Origin: Ascidia mentula
Taxonomy: Eukaryota > Chordata > Ascidiacea > Phlebobranchia > Ascidiidae
Reading direction: 5' to 3'
DNA: 64,000 nucleotides
Assembly (NCBI GenBank): GCA_947561715.1
Contig: OX387202.1
Location: 7,205,001 to 7,269,000, forward strand
Positions 12,701-26,400 of the stretch are shown here, piece by piece; within the stretch, counting starts at the first letter, position 1; each line of letters begins with the position of its first letter. Position numbers and translations under genes: made by a program. The notes beneath the pieces were generated by a model. That model was given only the letters and a program-made list of their open reading frames with translations, was not told where the DNA came from and ran no database searches.

Positions 12701-14597
12701 TGACTTTTTGCATTGACTATATTTTCAAAATCAATTTTGCTTTCAGACATAATATATTAAAAATACATTATGGTGTTTTAATTTGTGTTAAACATACCTC
12801 TTCTCTTGGATTCAGTTGGATGAATCAATTGTCCAATGCTTGTCACCTACAAAAATAACTTTAAATGCAGACATAACTAAAACAAACATAAAAAGTTTTT
12901 TGAACATTTGTGAATCATGAGTTAAATTTGGAGAAATTGACCAAACGTACTGTTACAACTGCCTAACCTGATAGTCCAACTCATTCATCCACTCATTGTA
13001 GGTATCTAAATCAAGAACCCATTTTGCATGCACATGATACAATCTGTGTTCTTTTTTGATCTCGTAAATATGATCAGTTGGAGCTTCAGCCACTAAAGAA
13101 TATTAAAGAAAGTTGAATAGAACAACAAATAAAACTGCATTTGCTCCGCACATAATATTCTTACCATAAATTATTCACCGCAACCCCTCAAAATACACTA
13201 CTTTACAACAACCCAATAGGAAATTCCTACCATACCAATATTTAGAAAACAATAATCAGTTCATATTCATTTTAAAACTTTAAACTTTGAAACAAAATAT
13301 ATTTAGGATGAAACATATTCGGTGCTATAAATTTAACAAACACAACCACTAAATCACAACACTAGGTTATAATCAGAACTCAGGATAACTGTGCAAAGGT
13401 TGAACAAATATGCACAGCCAATAAAACCAACAACAAAAATCAGCACCCTACAGCAGGGAATTCCCCCTCACCTGGAATCCATGTGTCATAGCTATCGGGG
13501 AAGCCCCAGTAATGCACCAGACAGAACTTGTCTCGCTTCTGCACAGGTGTTATGTACTCGTCTTCAGTATTGAAAGAATGTGGTATGGGATGAACTACAT
13601 GACTCGCTGCTTCAGTATTTGTTGTGATTGTGCCTTGGTGGTCACGCACAATGTCCATTATACGTGTTGCCAACTTGTCAATAATTTCTACAAAGAATAA
13701 TAAATTATACTGTAAAGAAGTAGCCAAAGAAATTGTTTACAACGTTTGTTTCTATAGAATTACCACTCTCAATTGCAGTGAGTATGTCATAAATAATGAC
13801 AAGTAAACCAATGTATATACAGTTATTTTACAAAATTATAATAAGTAAACTAATATATTATGTTTATTGAACAAAGCTTTGCAACAACACCAGTCAAAAA
13901 AATGAAGCATAATTTGGTTGTTTATAAATAAGCATTTAAGTACCAGTGGAAATATATACAGTTGGCCTAATTAAAACTCTGTTCTGTATCAAAGTCTTTT
14001 CAATCATCATGAAAATCTCCACATTTCTGTCCATTCGCGATGGGTTTTGAAAATCAAATCTACGGAGTCCTTGTTCAGTTTTGTATTTGAGTAGAGCACC
14101 AAGTATATGACACAAGCCTCCACCTAAAGACATTTTTGTATAATTACACCCTATTTATTGGACTAGACAAGACATATATATTAGAATTATGTTGCAAGAC
14201 AAAAACACATGTCATATTCTAACTTCAATAGTTGTTAATGATGTTTACCGGGTAAAAAATCATTACAGCACTTAATAGGGATCTTTGTTAAAGCAGGGGA
14301 CTTTTGGTTTTTTCCAAACGCATCTTCTTGAAACTGCAGCAGCTGATAACAAAGATTAGCGAGGTACTTGTTGGTGGGCACATCAACCTAGTACAATACA
14401 AGAAATTATGTGATTTTTATCAGAAAAGGGAATTTAAAATACATCTTTAGCAAAAGTCAGCAACAAGAATATACCTGTGGATACTTCTTGGTGTTTTTGG
14501 TCAACCAACTCCGCACTGGTTCAAACTGTTGAATGGTTTCTTGTGATTCATAATATTTAGCATTTGGCGAACCATCTTTCTTTTTTAGGGCAGTCAT
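3762..14597 (-). CDS. SMARCC: SWI/SNF subunit SMARCC (BAF155/BAF170, Moira-type)
   Basis: Scaffold subunit of BAF/PBAF chromatin remodellers, nuclear. I resolve 23 exons; high-to-low ends start 14475-14597, 14249-14387, 13944-14123, 13472-13687, 12968-13092, 12798-12846, 11132-11260, 10464-10582, 10136-10256, 9500-9602, 8695-8859, 8336-8522, 8023-8217, 7721-7820, 7353-7585, 6963-7202, 6460-6647, 6077-6184, 5810-5951, 5308-5433, 5062-5124, 4135-4858, 3762-4051. Phases agree throughout: 1354 residues with the exon at 6077, 1318 without. Order: N-terminal MarR/BRCT/chromo-like module (exons 1-5), Lys/Ser basic linker, SWIRM (exons 10-11, [13 protein letters not shown]), SANT (exons 13-14, [19 protein letters not shown]), acidic Glu/Lys stretch, coiled coil ([20 protein letters not shown]), long Pro/Gln-rich tail. 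Human SMARCC2 is about 1214 residues. ATG 14597 lies just after an AG in CAACTTTAG, a possible trans-splice acceptor. Confidence 0.96.
6077..6184 (-). CDS. SMARCC: Duplicated coiled-coil cassette exon of SMARCC
   Basis: This 108-nt exon starts [12 protein letters not shown] and contains [13 protein letters not shown]. It is a diverged copy of the next exon (5810-5951), which starts [12 protein letters not shown] and matches the conserved vertebrate coiled coil. Both begin and this one ends in the same phase (AG|A), so it can be included or skipped without changing frame and would add 36 residues of helix. It cannot replace the next exon, because joining it to 5433 breaks the frame. Vertebrate SMARCC proteins, as I know them, have one such segment. 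Confidence 0.75.
9223..9401. repeat. Dispersed intronic repeat, copy 1 (about 179 bp)
   Basis: About 85-90% like 10763-10939 by eye. Shared core runs from TTGCCCTCAGT to GGGCAAAAT. Non-coding in both orientations. A short third match, TCAGTCCAAATGCCTA, lies at 9821-9836. No clear terminal inverted repeats seen; could be a small non-autonomous element or an intra-gene duplication. Confidence 0.8.
9934..9973. repeat. TA-rich microsatellite
   Basis: Runs of TA with interspersed TACGTATA in a SMARCC intron. Confidence 0.85.
10763..10939. repeat. Dispersed intronic repeat, copy 2 (about 177 bp)
   Basis: Partner of 9223-9401, same orientation, in a neighbouring intron of SMARCC. Small indels separate the copies, so it is not a fresh duplication. 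Confidence 0.8.
11877..12164 (-). CDS. Intronless small ORF nested in SMARCC intron
   Basis: A 95-residue frame starting [18 protein letters not shown] and ending [16 protein letters not shown], on the same strand as its host, in the intron between 12798 and 11260. The frame is open further upstream to about 12206 but without an ATG. It is rich in charged residues and Cys, has no signal peptide or membrane segment, and the base composition here is less AT-rich than the surrounding intron. The sequence at 11,740-11,880 is also GC-richer, with a CACGTG box. I do not recognise the family. It may be a nested gene, an exon of an alternative transcript, or a fortuitous frame. Confidence 0.4.
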   Translation of the reverse strand: MKLFRWPGYSSDHVPCLRALCLAHVARKALNIVKRDEYKCNPVPNNLQAIRLHFVREMADLDELLQHDIHTKKISQAYFARRRKSKEEGRRIFHA

Positions 14598-17403
14598 TTT
14601 TATCCTAAAGTTGAGCAAGCATTTCTAGCACCTAATAGATAAATATATTACAAACAATCACAAATGTAACTTTTAAAACTGCCCACTTTACCAGTTATAG
14701 AGTTTTTCCTTTTTTACATTTTAGCAAAACATGTCCAACCTGTGTCACCAAGATGCTATTTTAAAAAATTTAGCCCCTGAGCAGCGTTTAGAGCTGTTAT
14801 GTTACATCAATCTTACGAAACTTGCTTATCTTTGTGTATTGTCGTAAAATACAATGCAAATGTATTTTTGCCAGGGGGATTATGTTGATTTTATGCCAAC
14901 ATACATGGAAAATGATACTATAGCTAATCATATACGAAAAAACAGCATTGGGACTTCACTCTACTAAAAAATCGTACAAAACTCGGCCACCATATGTTTC
15001 AAGTTACCGCGCTCTTAGCTTGCAGGCAAGAAAGTTTGCTGTTTTTCTGCAAAGTCAAACTGCTTGGCCAGTTTAACAAAAATCCCAAGCGCCATGGTAG
15101 AAAACAAAAAAAAACATAAGTCGTTACGTTGAAAACATTTTATCGATTGCCAGTTTTTTTGCAATCAAAGTGGAATAATTTTAAAATAAGAAATACACTG
15201 AACAAATATTTATATTTCTTGGTAATATACATAAAATGACATAATAATATTCTGTACTGTAAATGTTTTCGCATGAGCGAATACGAAAAGTAGCCCTTGC
15301 ACCACAGCATTTTAAATATCTATCATCTGCCTAATTTAAAGCACACTGCTTTACGATGACATAGAAAGTGGTCGTTGGATTAAAATCATCTATTGCAATT
15401 ATCAAGGTTTCTCGTAATTGTATGGGGTTCTATAGCGACATTTTTGTGTTTCAAAACTGCCACCGTCTGCCAAGTAAACAAACACAGGGTGACCAAAACG
15501 CTGACTTGTGGGCCGCAACGTAATTCCTGCTGCACGCACATAACATCACACACAGATATTCCTAATTACATTTTGCATTTCTTACATATTTTGCATATCT
15601 TACATAATTTTAGTTGTGTTTTTAGTAAAGTTTAAGATTGCTCGTTGGCATATATTGTTTAGGCAGCCTTGCAATGACCTGCTTACTTTTGCAGTTAATT
15701 CGGCAAATATGTTTCTAAGCTTACGTCCCGCCAGCTTGCGCCGAAACAGTTTCTTGTGGCCCCTGATCCAATGATAAAAAATAAGGAAAACCGAGAACAA
15801 ATCGAAACCACAATCACATTTCTTAAAAGTATAGTTTATGTTATCTAAGAATTACTTTTCTCTTACATATAAGCACCGACCTTTGAATTGAACACGAAAT
15901 GGTGTAATTGGCCTTGCAGGTGTATTTCGGCCGACGTATTCTACGGTAAACATAAGTATTTCCGCAAATCTACTGATTACTCTCTTTGGATTTGCTAAAG
16001 CTTTTATCATTTTGTTATTACAATTGGATATAGATATATATATATGCAGATAATTGATTGATTGCAACCGTTAGTGGATTTCGTTAATGGATAGCTTGTT
16101 TACAAACAAGTGCAGGGTTGAAACGTGCGGGCATTGTGAAAGGGTCTTGCGTTGGCTGTGCTTTGAATTTTGAAGTGGACAAAACGGTGGTCGTTATGGC
16201 ATCACAATGACTATGTTGAATACTCTTATGACATAACAAGTTGGACGCCGCTCAATCAATTACAAGAAAGATTAAACTTTTGTTTGCGCAACAAAGTCAA
16301 TAACGCTCTTTTGCTGGCGTTACAAGACAATGTGGAGTGCTTATGCTCATGACACAAACATTCCGTCCAGGGGTTAGGCATATGTGTAAAGCGCAGGTAA
16401 ATAGCTCAATAACGCATTTGCACTTTGTCCAGAACAATGTTGAGCAGAGTATAGTTACTGGTATCCATTGTCAAAGGTTACTGTGACGTTAGCATTGCCA
16501 AGTTAGGGCAAATATAGGGCGTTAAGAATTCAACGTTACAATGGCGGTTTGGCGAATCACAAAAGATCCGCTTGAGTAAATCCAAAAGGCAGTATAACTT
16601 GGTGTTTTCGAGCATGGATTAATGTTTAGGCTGTAAGGGTTCTAATCCAAACAAGGCGAGAAAAGTTGTGTGTGACGAAAATGCAGCTTTTGTTTGTCAT
16701 TGAAGTTGTCACATGTTATGTATTACATCAACTTGCTAAACTAGAATCATAGATAAATGATAGGACAGAACAGACACGCCATATCTTAAAACACACATAC
16801 GTTAAAGCCTTTTTAGACTGTGTGAAGTAATTTTTAATTTGCTAGCAGTTTAACAACAGGTGCTTACACTTTGTTTACATTACACTTGAAAGCACCTAAT
16901 TGAACCCCTGTGTTTAGATGAGAAAATGTGTGACAGCTCTACGGTGTATAGATAAAACCAAACCTGTTTTTGCACGATGAAACGCGTATTTTGGTATATC
17001 TCTTAATAGCATCACGGTTTCAAGACTAAACCGAAGTACAGAATGTTCATTCATTGTACCTTGCAGCGGTAATTTAATTTGCTTTAAGTTTTAAGCAAAG
17101 TTGCAGTCATAAGTAACAAATGAGTTAACAAATGAAGTTGAACTAGTGATGTGATGCGAAACTTTTCCATTTCATCAAGCAAAGTTGTATGTAGAGTTTC
17201 GATGTCTTGTGTTTAGGCGTTGTTTAAACAGAGTGAGTCAACATAATACGTTGGTCTGCTTCTTGAAGCATGTCCAAACAAGTTTAATACTTGTTAACGC
17301 CTAAAACGCACTCACAATTTTTGACAATTGCACAGTGATTTATTTTCTGTCAAGGTTTTAGCACTGTGATGTCCAATTTTTGTAATCACTTCAAAGCAAA
17401 GCG
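14598..17403. other. Intergenic between SMARCC and RASEF-like starts
   Basis: Head-to-head 5' region of about 2.8 kb that should contain both promoters and any 5' untranslated exons. No supported gene. A minus-strand frame at 15,870-16,067 (MFTVEYVGRNTPARP... then a GTAAGA donor) looks somewhat protein-like but cannot be tied to a family or to convincing neighbouring exons. Confidence 0.6.
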
Positions 17404-20400
17404 ATGGACAAAGAAGAACTAGAGAAACTTTTTGACACCTGTGACGTCACAGGGACAGGACATTTGGACAAAAATGAATTCGCGAGACTGTGCCAAGAGT
17501 TAAACCTCAAAGATGACGAACTTCAAGCCCTTTTTCGCTCAGTGGACATCAACAAAGATGGCATCATACAAAAATCAGAGTTCGTCGAAAAATTTTACGT
17601 CGTTGCTGATCTTTTTTTCAACGCCATTGAAAGTTGTGAAGGAAACATCAAGAGCAAGCACTGTGAAAATTACGTCACAAATAGCCACTGTGACGCAATA
17701 GATCATTTAAACAATGACCTTCATTTGCAGCACTGTGAAAGCGAACGCGACAGCGAAAACGACAGCTACTTCAATGACAGCACGAAGATTGATGACTTGT
17801 CATTAAATGGCAGTCGCGATGTTTTAACACCGCTGCCCAAAATTACCAAACAAAGCATCAATGTACCCACAAACGAGTCGTTGTTTTTGGTCAGTCCTCC
17901 TTCCGGGGATCCACCTCCAAAACGAACTTCTACCCCAAGGGCTTTGGGGGGTCGTGTTTCAAGATCTGGAAGGTTTAATAATGCAAGAGGCGGCAGATCA
18001 TGGAATTCCTTTGCTGAGAGTCTGGGAAATATTTTATTCTCTCTACCAAGGTGGGTAATTTTGTTCGAAGATAGAATGAATAAACGGATGCCCGGTCTGC
18101 AAACGACTGGTCACGCCTATTGTATCAATGTGTGCCTGTCCCAGGCGCTTGCATTTACAATCTAATGGTTGATGCAAAACTCTATGTACTGTGCAAGGTT
18201 TTTTGTTATATGCACGCGAAAGTTTATGTTTTACGCCAGTTTTCAATTCGTAATCAAACAGCAGCTAATGTCAGTCAAAAAATGTGGCTTGCATTCCAAA
18301 AATCTAAATGAAAAAACGTAAAAACAGCTACTGTGTCAATGCAGCAATTATACTGCGATCTAGCAATAGTGAGATCACAAAATCGTGCAAGCGAATGGTG
18401 ACGTAACATTAGTAACGTACCAACACATGTGCGGGGCTGTGTTAGACAAGGCACGAAACGAGTGTGTTGTCCAAACTTGAAATCATGTTCATCCGTACAG
18501 GAAAAATGAATATAAATTATAGTGTTTGATAAGCTATGCACCCAATAATGATATATTTTAAGTGAGCTATTAAGTCTATCTTCACCTGCATGGCGGTTTG
18601 GCGGGCAAGATGTTTGTATAATTACCAAAGCTGCACTGACGGGAAAAATTAGCTTAAAAGTGTCATATGTTTTAATTATTTGCCAGAAACACCCATAATT
18701 TGAATTGCAAATAATGACGGTATGGCTTAAAAACTAAAAACGACAGACAATGGCGTCGCAACGTAACCTCTGTACATGGTTTTATAAATTTGTACGACTT
18801 TGTATTTGGGGTCGATGCCTCCTGGCACAGGGATGTGACATAAATAAAAACATTCCTGAGGAATAAGCTTGTCTGTCACATTGTTGAAACTAAGACAGTA
18901 AAAAATCAGTACATATTTCAGTAAACAAGGAAGCGGACACGCCTGTTTATACGTAATAGAGACCGTTTGCATTAACTAAGTTACCGACAATGTAAGTTTC
19001 CAATGTTGCTACGAAATATGATGTTAGAGAACGTGCAAAGAGAATCAATTTTTCTTGCTATACGTAACCACCTTGTTCAGTACCAAGGTGGGTGCCACAC
19101 AGCCTACAATTTAACCAGTACATTAGGTGTTTTATAACGGAAAAGTAAACTTGTTTAAACCTTCTCAATGTTCGCTTTGTAGAAGCTCAATTTGACGGAA
19201 TCAATGTTATGAAATTATCAGAAGTTTTAAATTGCAGTCAGCTGTTTTGTTAGCAATTAAGGAACCAGCATACAGTGTGAATCATTTTTTATTTTTATTA
19301 TGCGTCGAAAAACTCTCTATATGGGTCTGCAATTTACGGCCCGCGGGCCAAATGCGGTCCGCGAACTCATATTTTGTGGCCCGCGGAAGGCCGCTTCTTT
19401 CGTAGAGTGCTGCCAGGGCCACAAACTTAAAAAAGATAATAAATCTATTTTTCCAGAAGTAGCGACGAATTTTTGTCAAGTTTGCTGGTGTATATCAATG
19501 TACATCATTTATAAACTTCGCATCAATGTGTCTCATACACTGGGTTCAATTATCTTTGACATGACATGTAGTTTATTTTTACAATTTTGCTTCCTGTTAA
19601 GTTATTGCGTGAGAATGAATAAAACAGCGGTAAACAACCCGCATTCCGAACAATCTCTCGACATTTTGTAGTGCCTCTCGTAATAACAAGTTTGTCTTGA
19701 CTTCCTAAAATCCCACAACATCTCAACTTCAAATTTATTGTTTGTTGATACGAATCGTGGCTCGTTGTCAATGGCCCTTTTGTGACGTATATGGTCCACA
19801 AAAGCCAAACCCGGATACAGGTTTAAACCGGATTTCGTTTTGAAGTTACTGTATTGCAATTTTAATGTTGTTCCAGTTTTTATTCAGTCCAAAATAACGA
19901 AATGCCTACACAAATATATCCTTATTTAATTATTCAAAGTGTGATTTAGGTTGAAGAAAACGCCTATTTATTGCATCGAGTACCAGCAACCTAATTTACT
20001 TAAAATTTGAATTTTCTCAAGTTGGCGTCTGGTTTTGTTTTGTCCAGCGCAATTTTTAAAAAAACTATGTTTTTGCGACACGGGTGTTCCAATTTTGTAA
20101 CCTTCTTAGAGACAAGTTTTATTGGATGTGACTATTTGCAGCTGGCTCCACACCAAAGTTTGACGAGGCTCAACAAACAAGCAGCTGTGTTGGAAGCACA
20201 AACTTTCTCGCTGCGGTATTGAGGGGCGCTGATGCGTAGCGAAGGGCGTTCCTTTTTTCTCCGCCATGTTTGATTTCTGAGTAGACTGTTGGGATTTGGG
20301 AAATGATTTAGCGACAAATAACCGTGTCCCAATGGAATGAGTCAGTTTAGTTGATAAGAAACTGACAAACACACTTTGACTAGTTAGCCTAATGGATGAG

Positions 20401-23400
20401 GAATATTAATTAGGGTAAAAAAATGATGAGAGTTTGTGTGAACAAAATCTTCTAATACCTTTAATGGCTAACAAAGACTTACTAAGTAACAGATATAATT
20501 TCTGAAATAAATCCTGAGTTGTTTGTTTTAAGTGGATAAGTATATTTCATCAATATCGCTTGTTCGAAATGGAAAATAATTTAGCTTTGTATGTAGACTG
20601 TAGACTGCTATATAAATATATTGAAATATGGTATTTGTAGATTTTCTTTCTTTTGCATACAAGTTTAGTTCCAAGTCGAGATATATAATTCTGAAAGAGA
20701 AGTATTATTGGTAGCTTATATCTGAAGTAAATTTTTGTAACTCAAGAATTATTTTTTGATGATCTTGTGGTAAATGTAGAAAATTGTATTTGATGAAATG
20801 CAAAACCATGTACAAGAATACTGTATAACTCAGTTTTTCCAAAGATTATGCTTTTATAAATTACAAGCCAGGCCCCCACATGTACAAAAATCCTTCAACC
20901 CAATTTCTCAGATTTTCAGTGTTTGTAGAAATAAGACCAATTGATGAGTATGTAGGAAGTCATTGAGGGTATTGCTTCCTGAATTTAAATGTCTGCTTTT
21001 ATTCCAAGGTTCTGTAGGGCAATAGTAGCAATAAACACTCATAATGGTTCGACAAAGCAAGGAAGAAAAATATGAAGCAACATCATCTGGTCCATGTGAT
21101 CTTGCTTGTCTTCGTGGGTTGCTGATTGGATTTAATTTCATATTTATCCTCGGTGGCTGTGGGGCACTTGCAATTGGAATCTGGACAGTGGTCATGAAGA
21201 TGCAATATGTTGCAATTTTGGGTTCCATGTATTACAACATCATTGTCTACCTTCTTATTGGTGCTGGGGTCCTTGTTTTTATAACAGGAATTCTGGGGTG
21301 TGTTGGTGCAATACAGAAAAACAACACTATGTTAACATGTTATTTTGTTCTGTTGGTTGTGATATTTCTCTCTGAGTGCATTGCTGGAGTTCTGGCTTTT
21401 ATTTATCATGAATCACTTCATGACGAATTAGCCAATGGACTTAGATCTAATTTAAACAAGAATTACAACCAAACTGGAAAGCTTTCTCTTAGCCAAGCTG
21501 TTGATGAGATGCAACAAGACTTCCAATGCTGTGGAGTGGAATCATATCTTGACTGGGAAGATAGTGCATTTGTAAAGCAAGGCAAAGATGGGTTAAAAAC
21601 CCCGGAGTCATGTTGCAAGACTGTCACTCCTTTGTGCAGTAAGCGAGATCATCCATCCAATATATACAGAGTGCTTGGTTCTGATAGCATGGGTTGTCTC
21701 ATTAAACTTGAGAAGTACTTACAAGAACATTTGTTTATCCTGGCAGTTACAGGAATTGCAGTTGCCTGTCTTGAAATTCTAGTGATGATATTTGCCTGTT
21801 GTTTACGGAATGCCATCAAACAGGAGGAAGGAGAACCATATTAGAATGAAATATGTTGCACATGTTTTTTCTACACAAATTGTATGTTCTAACATCGCTT
21901 CAGAAGTCCTGCATGTTATTTTCTATGAAGAGAATGTTGTTTGTCAAGGAAAGATTATTCATAATAGTTTTGCAAAAGGTCCTCACAGTACTTCCATGAT
22001 TGTTTGCTCAATGCATATTATACAATAAGTGTTTATACATTGACATGAAACCTTGGCTTGCCTATTTTGTTTGAGTAACACACCACCGGTGTCCGGTGCA
22101 AATTTAAAGTTTTTTTATCATGCTGACAGCAGCTCTTATCATATTAATATCTGAATGAATTGTTGGGAGTTTAACTTTTTTATGTATGTATTTCTGTAAT
22201 CATTGCTTTTTATTTTCTGCCTTTTTATTGCATCAAGTATCTGTTTTGTTACTGTTCATTCAATTTGATGCGAATGTCAATTGAACATTTGAACGTTATT
22301 AGTCAATATCAGTACTTGATTTGATAGTACAACACATAAAATAATCATTCTGGTATGTGCTAAGCACAGTAAGCGCTTGTTTTTGACATTTCAACATAGC
22401 TTTGAGTTTCATGTGCGATTACTAATAGCATGACTTATCGCCCCAGGCTATTTGCTCAACACTTATGTGCATTTTTCGGCCAAGGATTGTTTAATAAAGC
22501 TTGCTCATGTTTTTCGTTGTCTTTTGTCTCACAACAGCCCATGTCTGGACAAAATCATGATTATACCATTGCCACTTGAAAGAAAACACCAGAAATGTAA
22601 TTTTGAGTGTAAATTTCTGCTTAATTACAATATAAACCGGTTGGACAAAAAAATCTGTAACCTTTAAGTTAAAAGTTAATGGATAGATGAGCATAAACAA
22701 TAAGCAATTTGTTATTGGTCGGACTTGCCCTGAACAAGAAAAGATGATGTAAACATAAGTTTTGGAAATGCGAACTAAGAGTTCGTAAAATAAACATGAT
22801 GTTGGTGCTAATATAACATCTTCATCCAATTAATAAGGTGTGATTGGCTGATCTAATCACATATAAATAAATACTCGTGTTTTCCGACAGTAACTTCACA
22901 GCCGTATATCGTCTTATTTCAGTTATGACAGCATCAGTTCGCTTTACAAGCACTTGAGTGAGCAAGGTGATCCTCGAGTGGTGAACAGCTATGAGGTTAT
23001 GCTGCAGCAATTGCTCAAGGACATCGAAAATATGCAAGTTTCGATCACCGAGTTAGAGGCCTCTTTGCAAAGGTACGTATCCTCTCTTTGTAAGGCTAAA
23101 TAGTTAAAAAGTGTTTGTAAAATTCATGATTTGGTATTTTGTACCACCTTAAACACTAAGAACGAAATAAGTTTCATCACTGCCAAAAATGCGTAATTTA
23201 ATCTAAAACCGACATCTGACCTAGATTACGTATTAGTATATCGCGTGTGGGCGTTTGTGTCAAGACCTCTTGAGGAATGTTTGTCTTCAATAAGCGTAGA
23301 GGACGAATTGTTATGTAAGAACTAAATTAAGACTGAATATAAGTATCAATATGGGAATGATTAACCAGTCGGTTCTCTCCTACTGTGACATCATAAGGCG

Positions 23401-26400
23401 CTATAGTCGCGTTTCGAAACTCATGGGAGAAGAAAGAGCTTTGTTTGCAGAGTTCAACTTGCTTGCACGGATAGACTTCACTACTTAATGTCGGCGAAAA
23501 ATAGGCCTGTTCAGGTTAAATTGATACACAAAAGTATTTAGGCGTAGTTTAGTGGCGTAAATACCAGTAACACTAAAAAAATACATTTATTTGGTTTGAG
23601 AGTTGAGACCAGTCAGAAAAATCAAACAGTACAGCACATAAAAGTATATATGTATAAGAAAGTCTAGCTACTTTCCCTTTCCAAGGTTGCAAAGATTTGG
23701 TTATTATAGTGGTTTAACGACATCATAGGCAGCAACAAATAAACTTTGTCGGATCGCACCATGCCATAAAACTTTTGTCTTCTGCAATTGTAAGGCATTT
23801 TCAAAAATATTAACATTGTTGAGAATTCCTGCATATGTTGACGTTTTAAGTCTAGCATGACGAGCGGGTTTTTCAGTTGAGACCAAGAGTATATGGATCA
23901 CTAGCCACGCATTGTAAAGCTTAACGTTTACCTACAGGGAAGCGCAATCGTCACCACCCAACAGTGAGGGCAGTGGACCGTGGAAGGATCTAAAACTCAA
24001 TATTTTAAACTTGTTTTGCCAGAAAATGAGTGTTAGGTTGACTGTGAGGTGGTTTGGTTTAAATTCACTTAAACTACAGAAAAATAGGGGTTGGAACAGC
24101 TAAGACAAATTTGATCAACATAGAGATACACAATCAACCAAGCATTAAATAAACCTAGTAAAAGCTTATTCTTGGAGTTGCAGATATGAAGTCTGATGTT
24201 GTGCAAGCAATGCAAAATCTTGTTTTTACCGTTTTTCGCTGGAGAACTTTGTTTGGTATCATGCTTTCCTTTTTTTGTTTTCATTTTTTTGTGTTTGTCT
24301 GTTTCACATTGTTTCATTGAACCAATAACGTCGTATAGCTTACAACAAACTGAACATTTTACAAGGATTTAGAACAAAAGTTTTGCTATTGCTAGTGGAT
24401 AACACGTGTAATAATTTTCAACATCAGAACGCCCGAGGGTCTTCTACAATTTAAATTGGCGCGTTTTCGCTATAAGTTGACACACCGCGTTTGACACAAA
24501 TTGCCAGATATTGTAATGATTTTACAAGGACAAAAGTTTGTTGTAGAAAGTAGACAGATGGCAAAAATATATTCATTGTTACGTCAAGAATGGATTTAAT
24601 CTATATGTTCAAATACGACGAGTGTTTCTAGTTTAATTGTGATGGAGGTTAAACACAATTAAAAGACAGAACAAACACTCTTCTATAAGCTTCAGGTGCC
24701 TATATTTACAAATAAAAGATGTGTGTAAGTTTGCGTAGTTTTGGAATTTCCTTTCTACCAGCATATGTTCATGTATCGGGGTATCAACCTTTAGAGATGT
24801 ATTTACGCTCCAATTTATCTATTCTACCGTGATTGCCAGGGTAACAGAAAAGAGTAGCGAACAGCTCTCAATTTTGGAGGAGGAGATGGATGCGCAAATT
24901 AACCTCAAAGAGAAGAAAGCACGAGAGGAGGAAAGAGAGAAAGCTGATGAGGAAGCAAAAAAGTTGAGGACGGAATATGAAGATAGGATTTCACGTCTTC
25001 AGCAAGCTGTCCACAAACTTAAACAAGTGAAAATTCGGGAGTTTAAATTTTATTGCTGAATGTTTTTGTTGAAATTTTTTCAAATTTATGTCCAACTTGT
25101 TTGCAGGTTGATGAGCGTTTGTCGAAGGTCAGCCCGCTCGAAAACGAAGTGGATAACCTGAGAGACAAACTTCGCGAAGTGACGGCGGTGAGTTCCACAA
25201 AAAAAACTTCTTAAAGACTTGGTAACATAAATGATTGGTAAATTAACGTCATTTTGCGTGTAAAAATTTTTTAACAAAACAATAATATGCCTTAAAAACT
25301 GATAACCATTGCAAAAATCCCATTATGTAAATAGTTTTAGTTTGGGGGTAAGATTTCGCTTATGATTTTAATCACGCAGGAAAATACAAGCTTGTCGCTT
25401 CGTTTAAGTGAGGCCGAAACGCAAGGTGTGTTACTTAAAACGCAAGTTGCGGATTTGCAAGTAAAACTTCAAGAGAAAAGAATCATTGTGGACAGGTAAG
25501 AAAAATGGAACAATTTTATATATCTGCGAAGGTAATGTCCTAAGATGTTAGTATTAATCCAACAAAACAAAAAACGAAAGTTTACATAACTTTGCAACCT
25601 GTCAGCAAACTGTTTCTCTGTCACCCTACTTTGTAACCTTTCTTTTACCTAAACAGAATAATTAAAATTGCGGTGTTATTCCAGAGAAAGCGACGTCGTA
25701 CGTCAAGTGTGGACAGAGAGGGAGGGTTTAGCGCAACAAGTTCAATCCCTCACGTAAGTTCGCACTGTGTTTGACAAGGGGGTGCTCCCGGATTATGACG
25801 ACATAAAGGCAAACTGTGACGTTGCAATGTAGGTCGAACAACCGAAAACTGCGAGACTCCAACGACGACCTTAGAGAGGCTGCATACAAACGACTCAGCT
25901 CTATTCCCTATCAAAGGTCTCCCTCTGCTTCGTTCAATGGTGAATTTTTGTCACCATATTCATCCACTGTACCTTCAAGGTATGCATGGTTTGCTACTAC
26001 TAGAAAGTTTAGTTGTTTAATTTATAACAACTGCATTCCAAGAAAAGCGACTTGAACTAAACTCCAATGAACTTATACCAATGCGAAAACTACTTACAGC
26101 TTTGTCAACAAACTCTTTTTTCACTTTTCTTTTTCAGACTGGACTATAATCTACAAAGCGGGAGGTCATCCCGGGCATCGTGCGAATCAGAATTATTAGC
26201 TTTCTGCGACCCCAAACTAAGTTCCATAGTGTCGGAAGATGACGTCAGTCATGATGACGACACAGAAGCCGATTATTCTTTCAAATCATCGGTGGATGGA
26301 ACTCAAACCCTTGTAACCAATGGTTTCGAAAGGGACAGTGGAGTTGGAACAATTAGAGATGAGCACGACAGTGATACGGAAGTCGACGGATTGCGAGCTT

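Noticed and set aside
18727..18972. Minus-strand frame with [14 protein letters not shown]
   Set aside because: Slightly protein-like but no splice partners, no family match I can name, and located in a RASEF intron with repeat debris.
19602..19859. Possible transposase remnant next to the hAT-like fragment
   Set aside because: No DDE or BED motif visible; cannot be supported.
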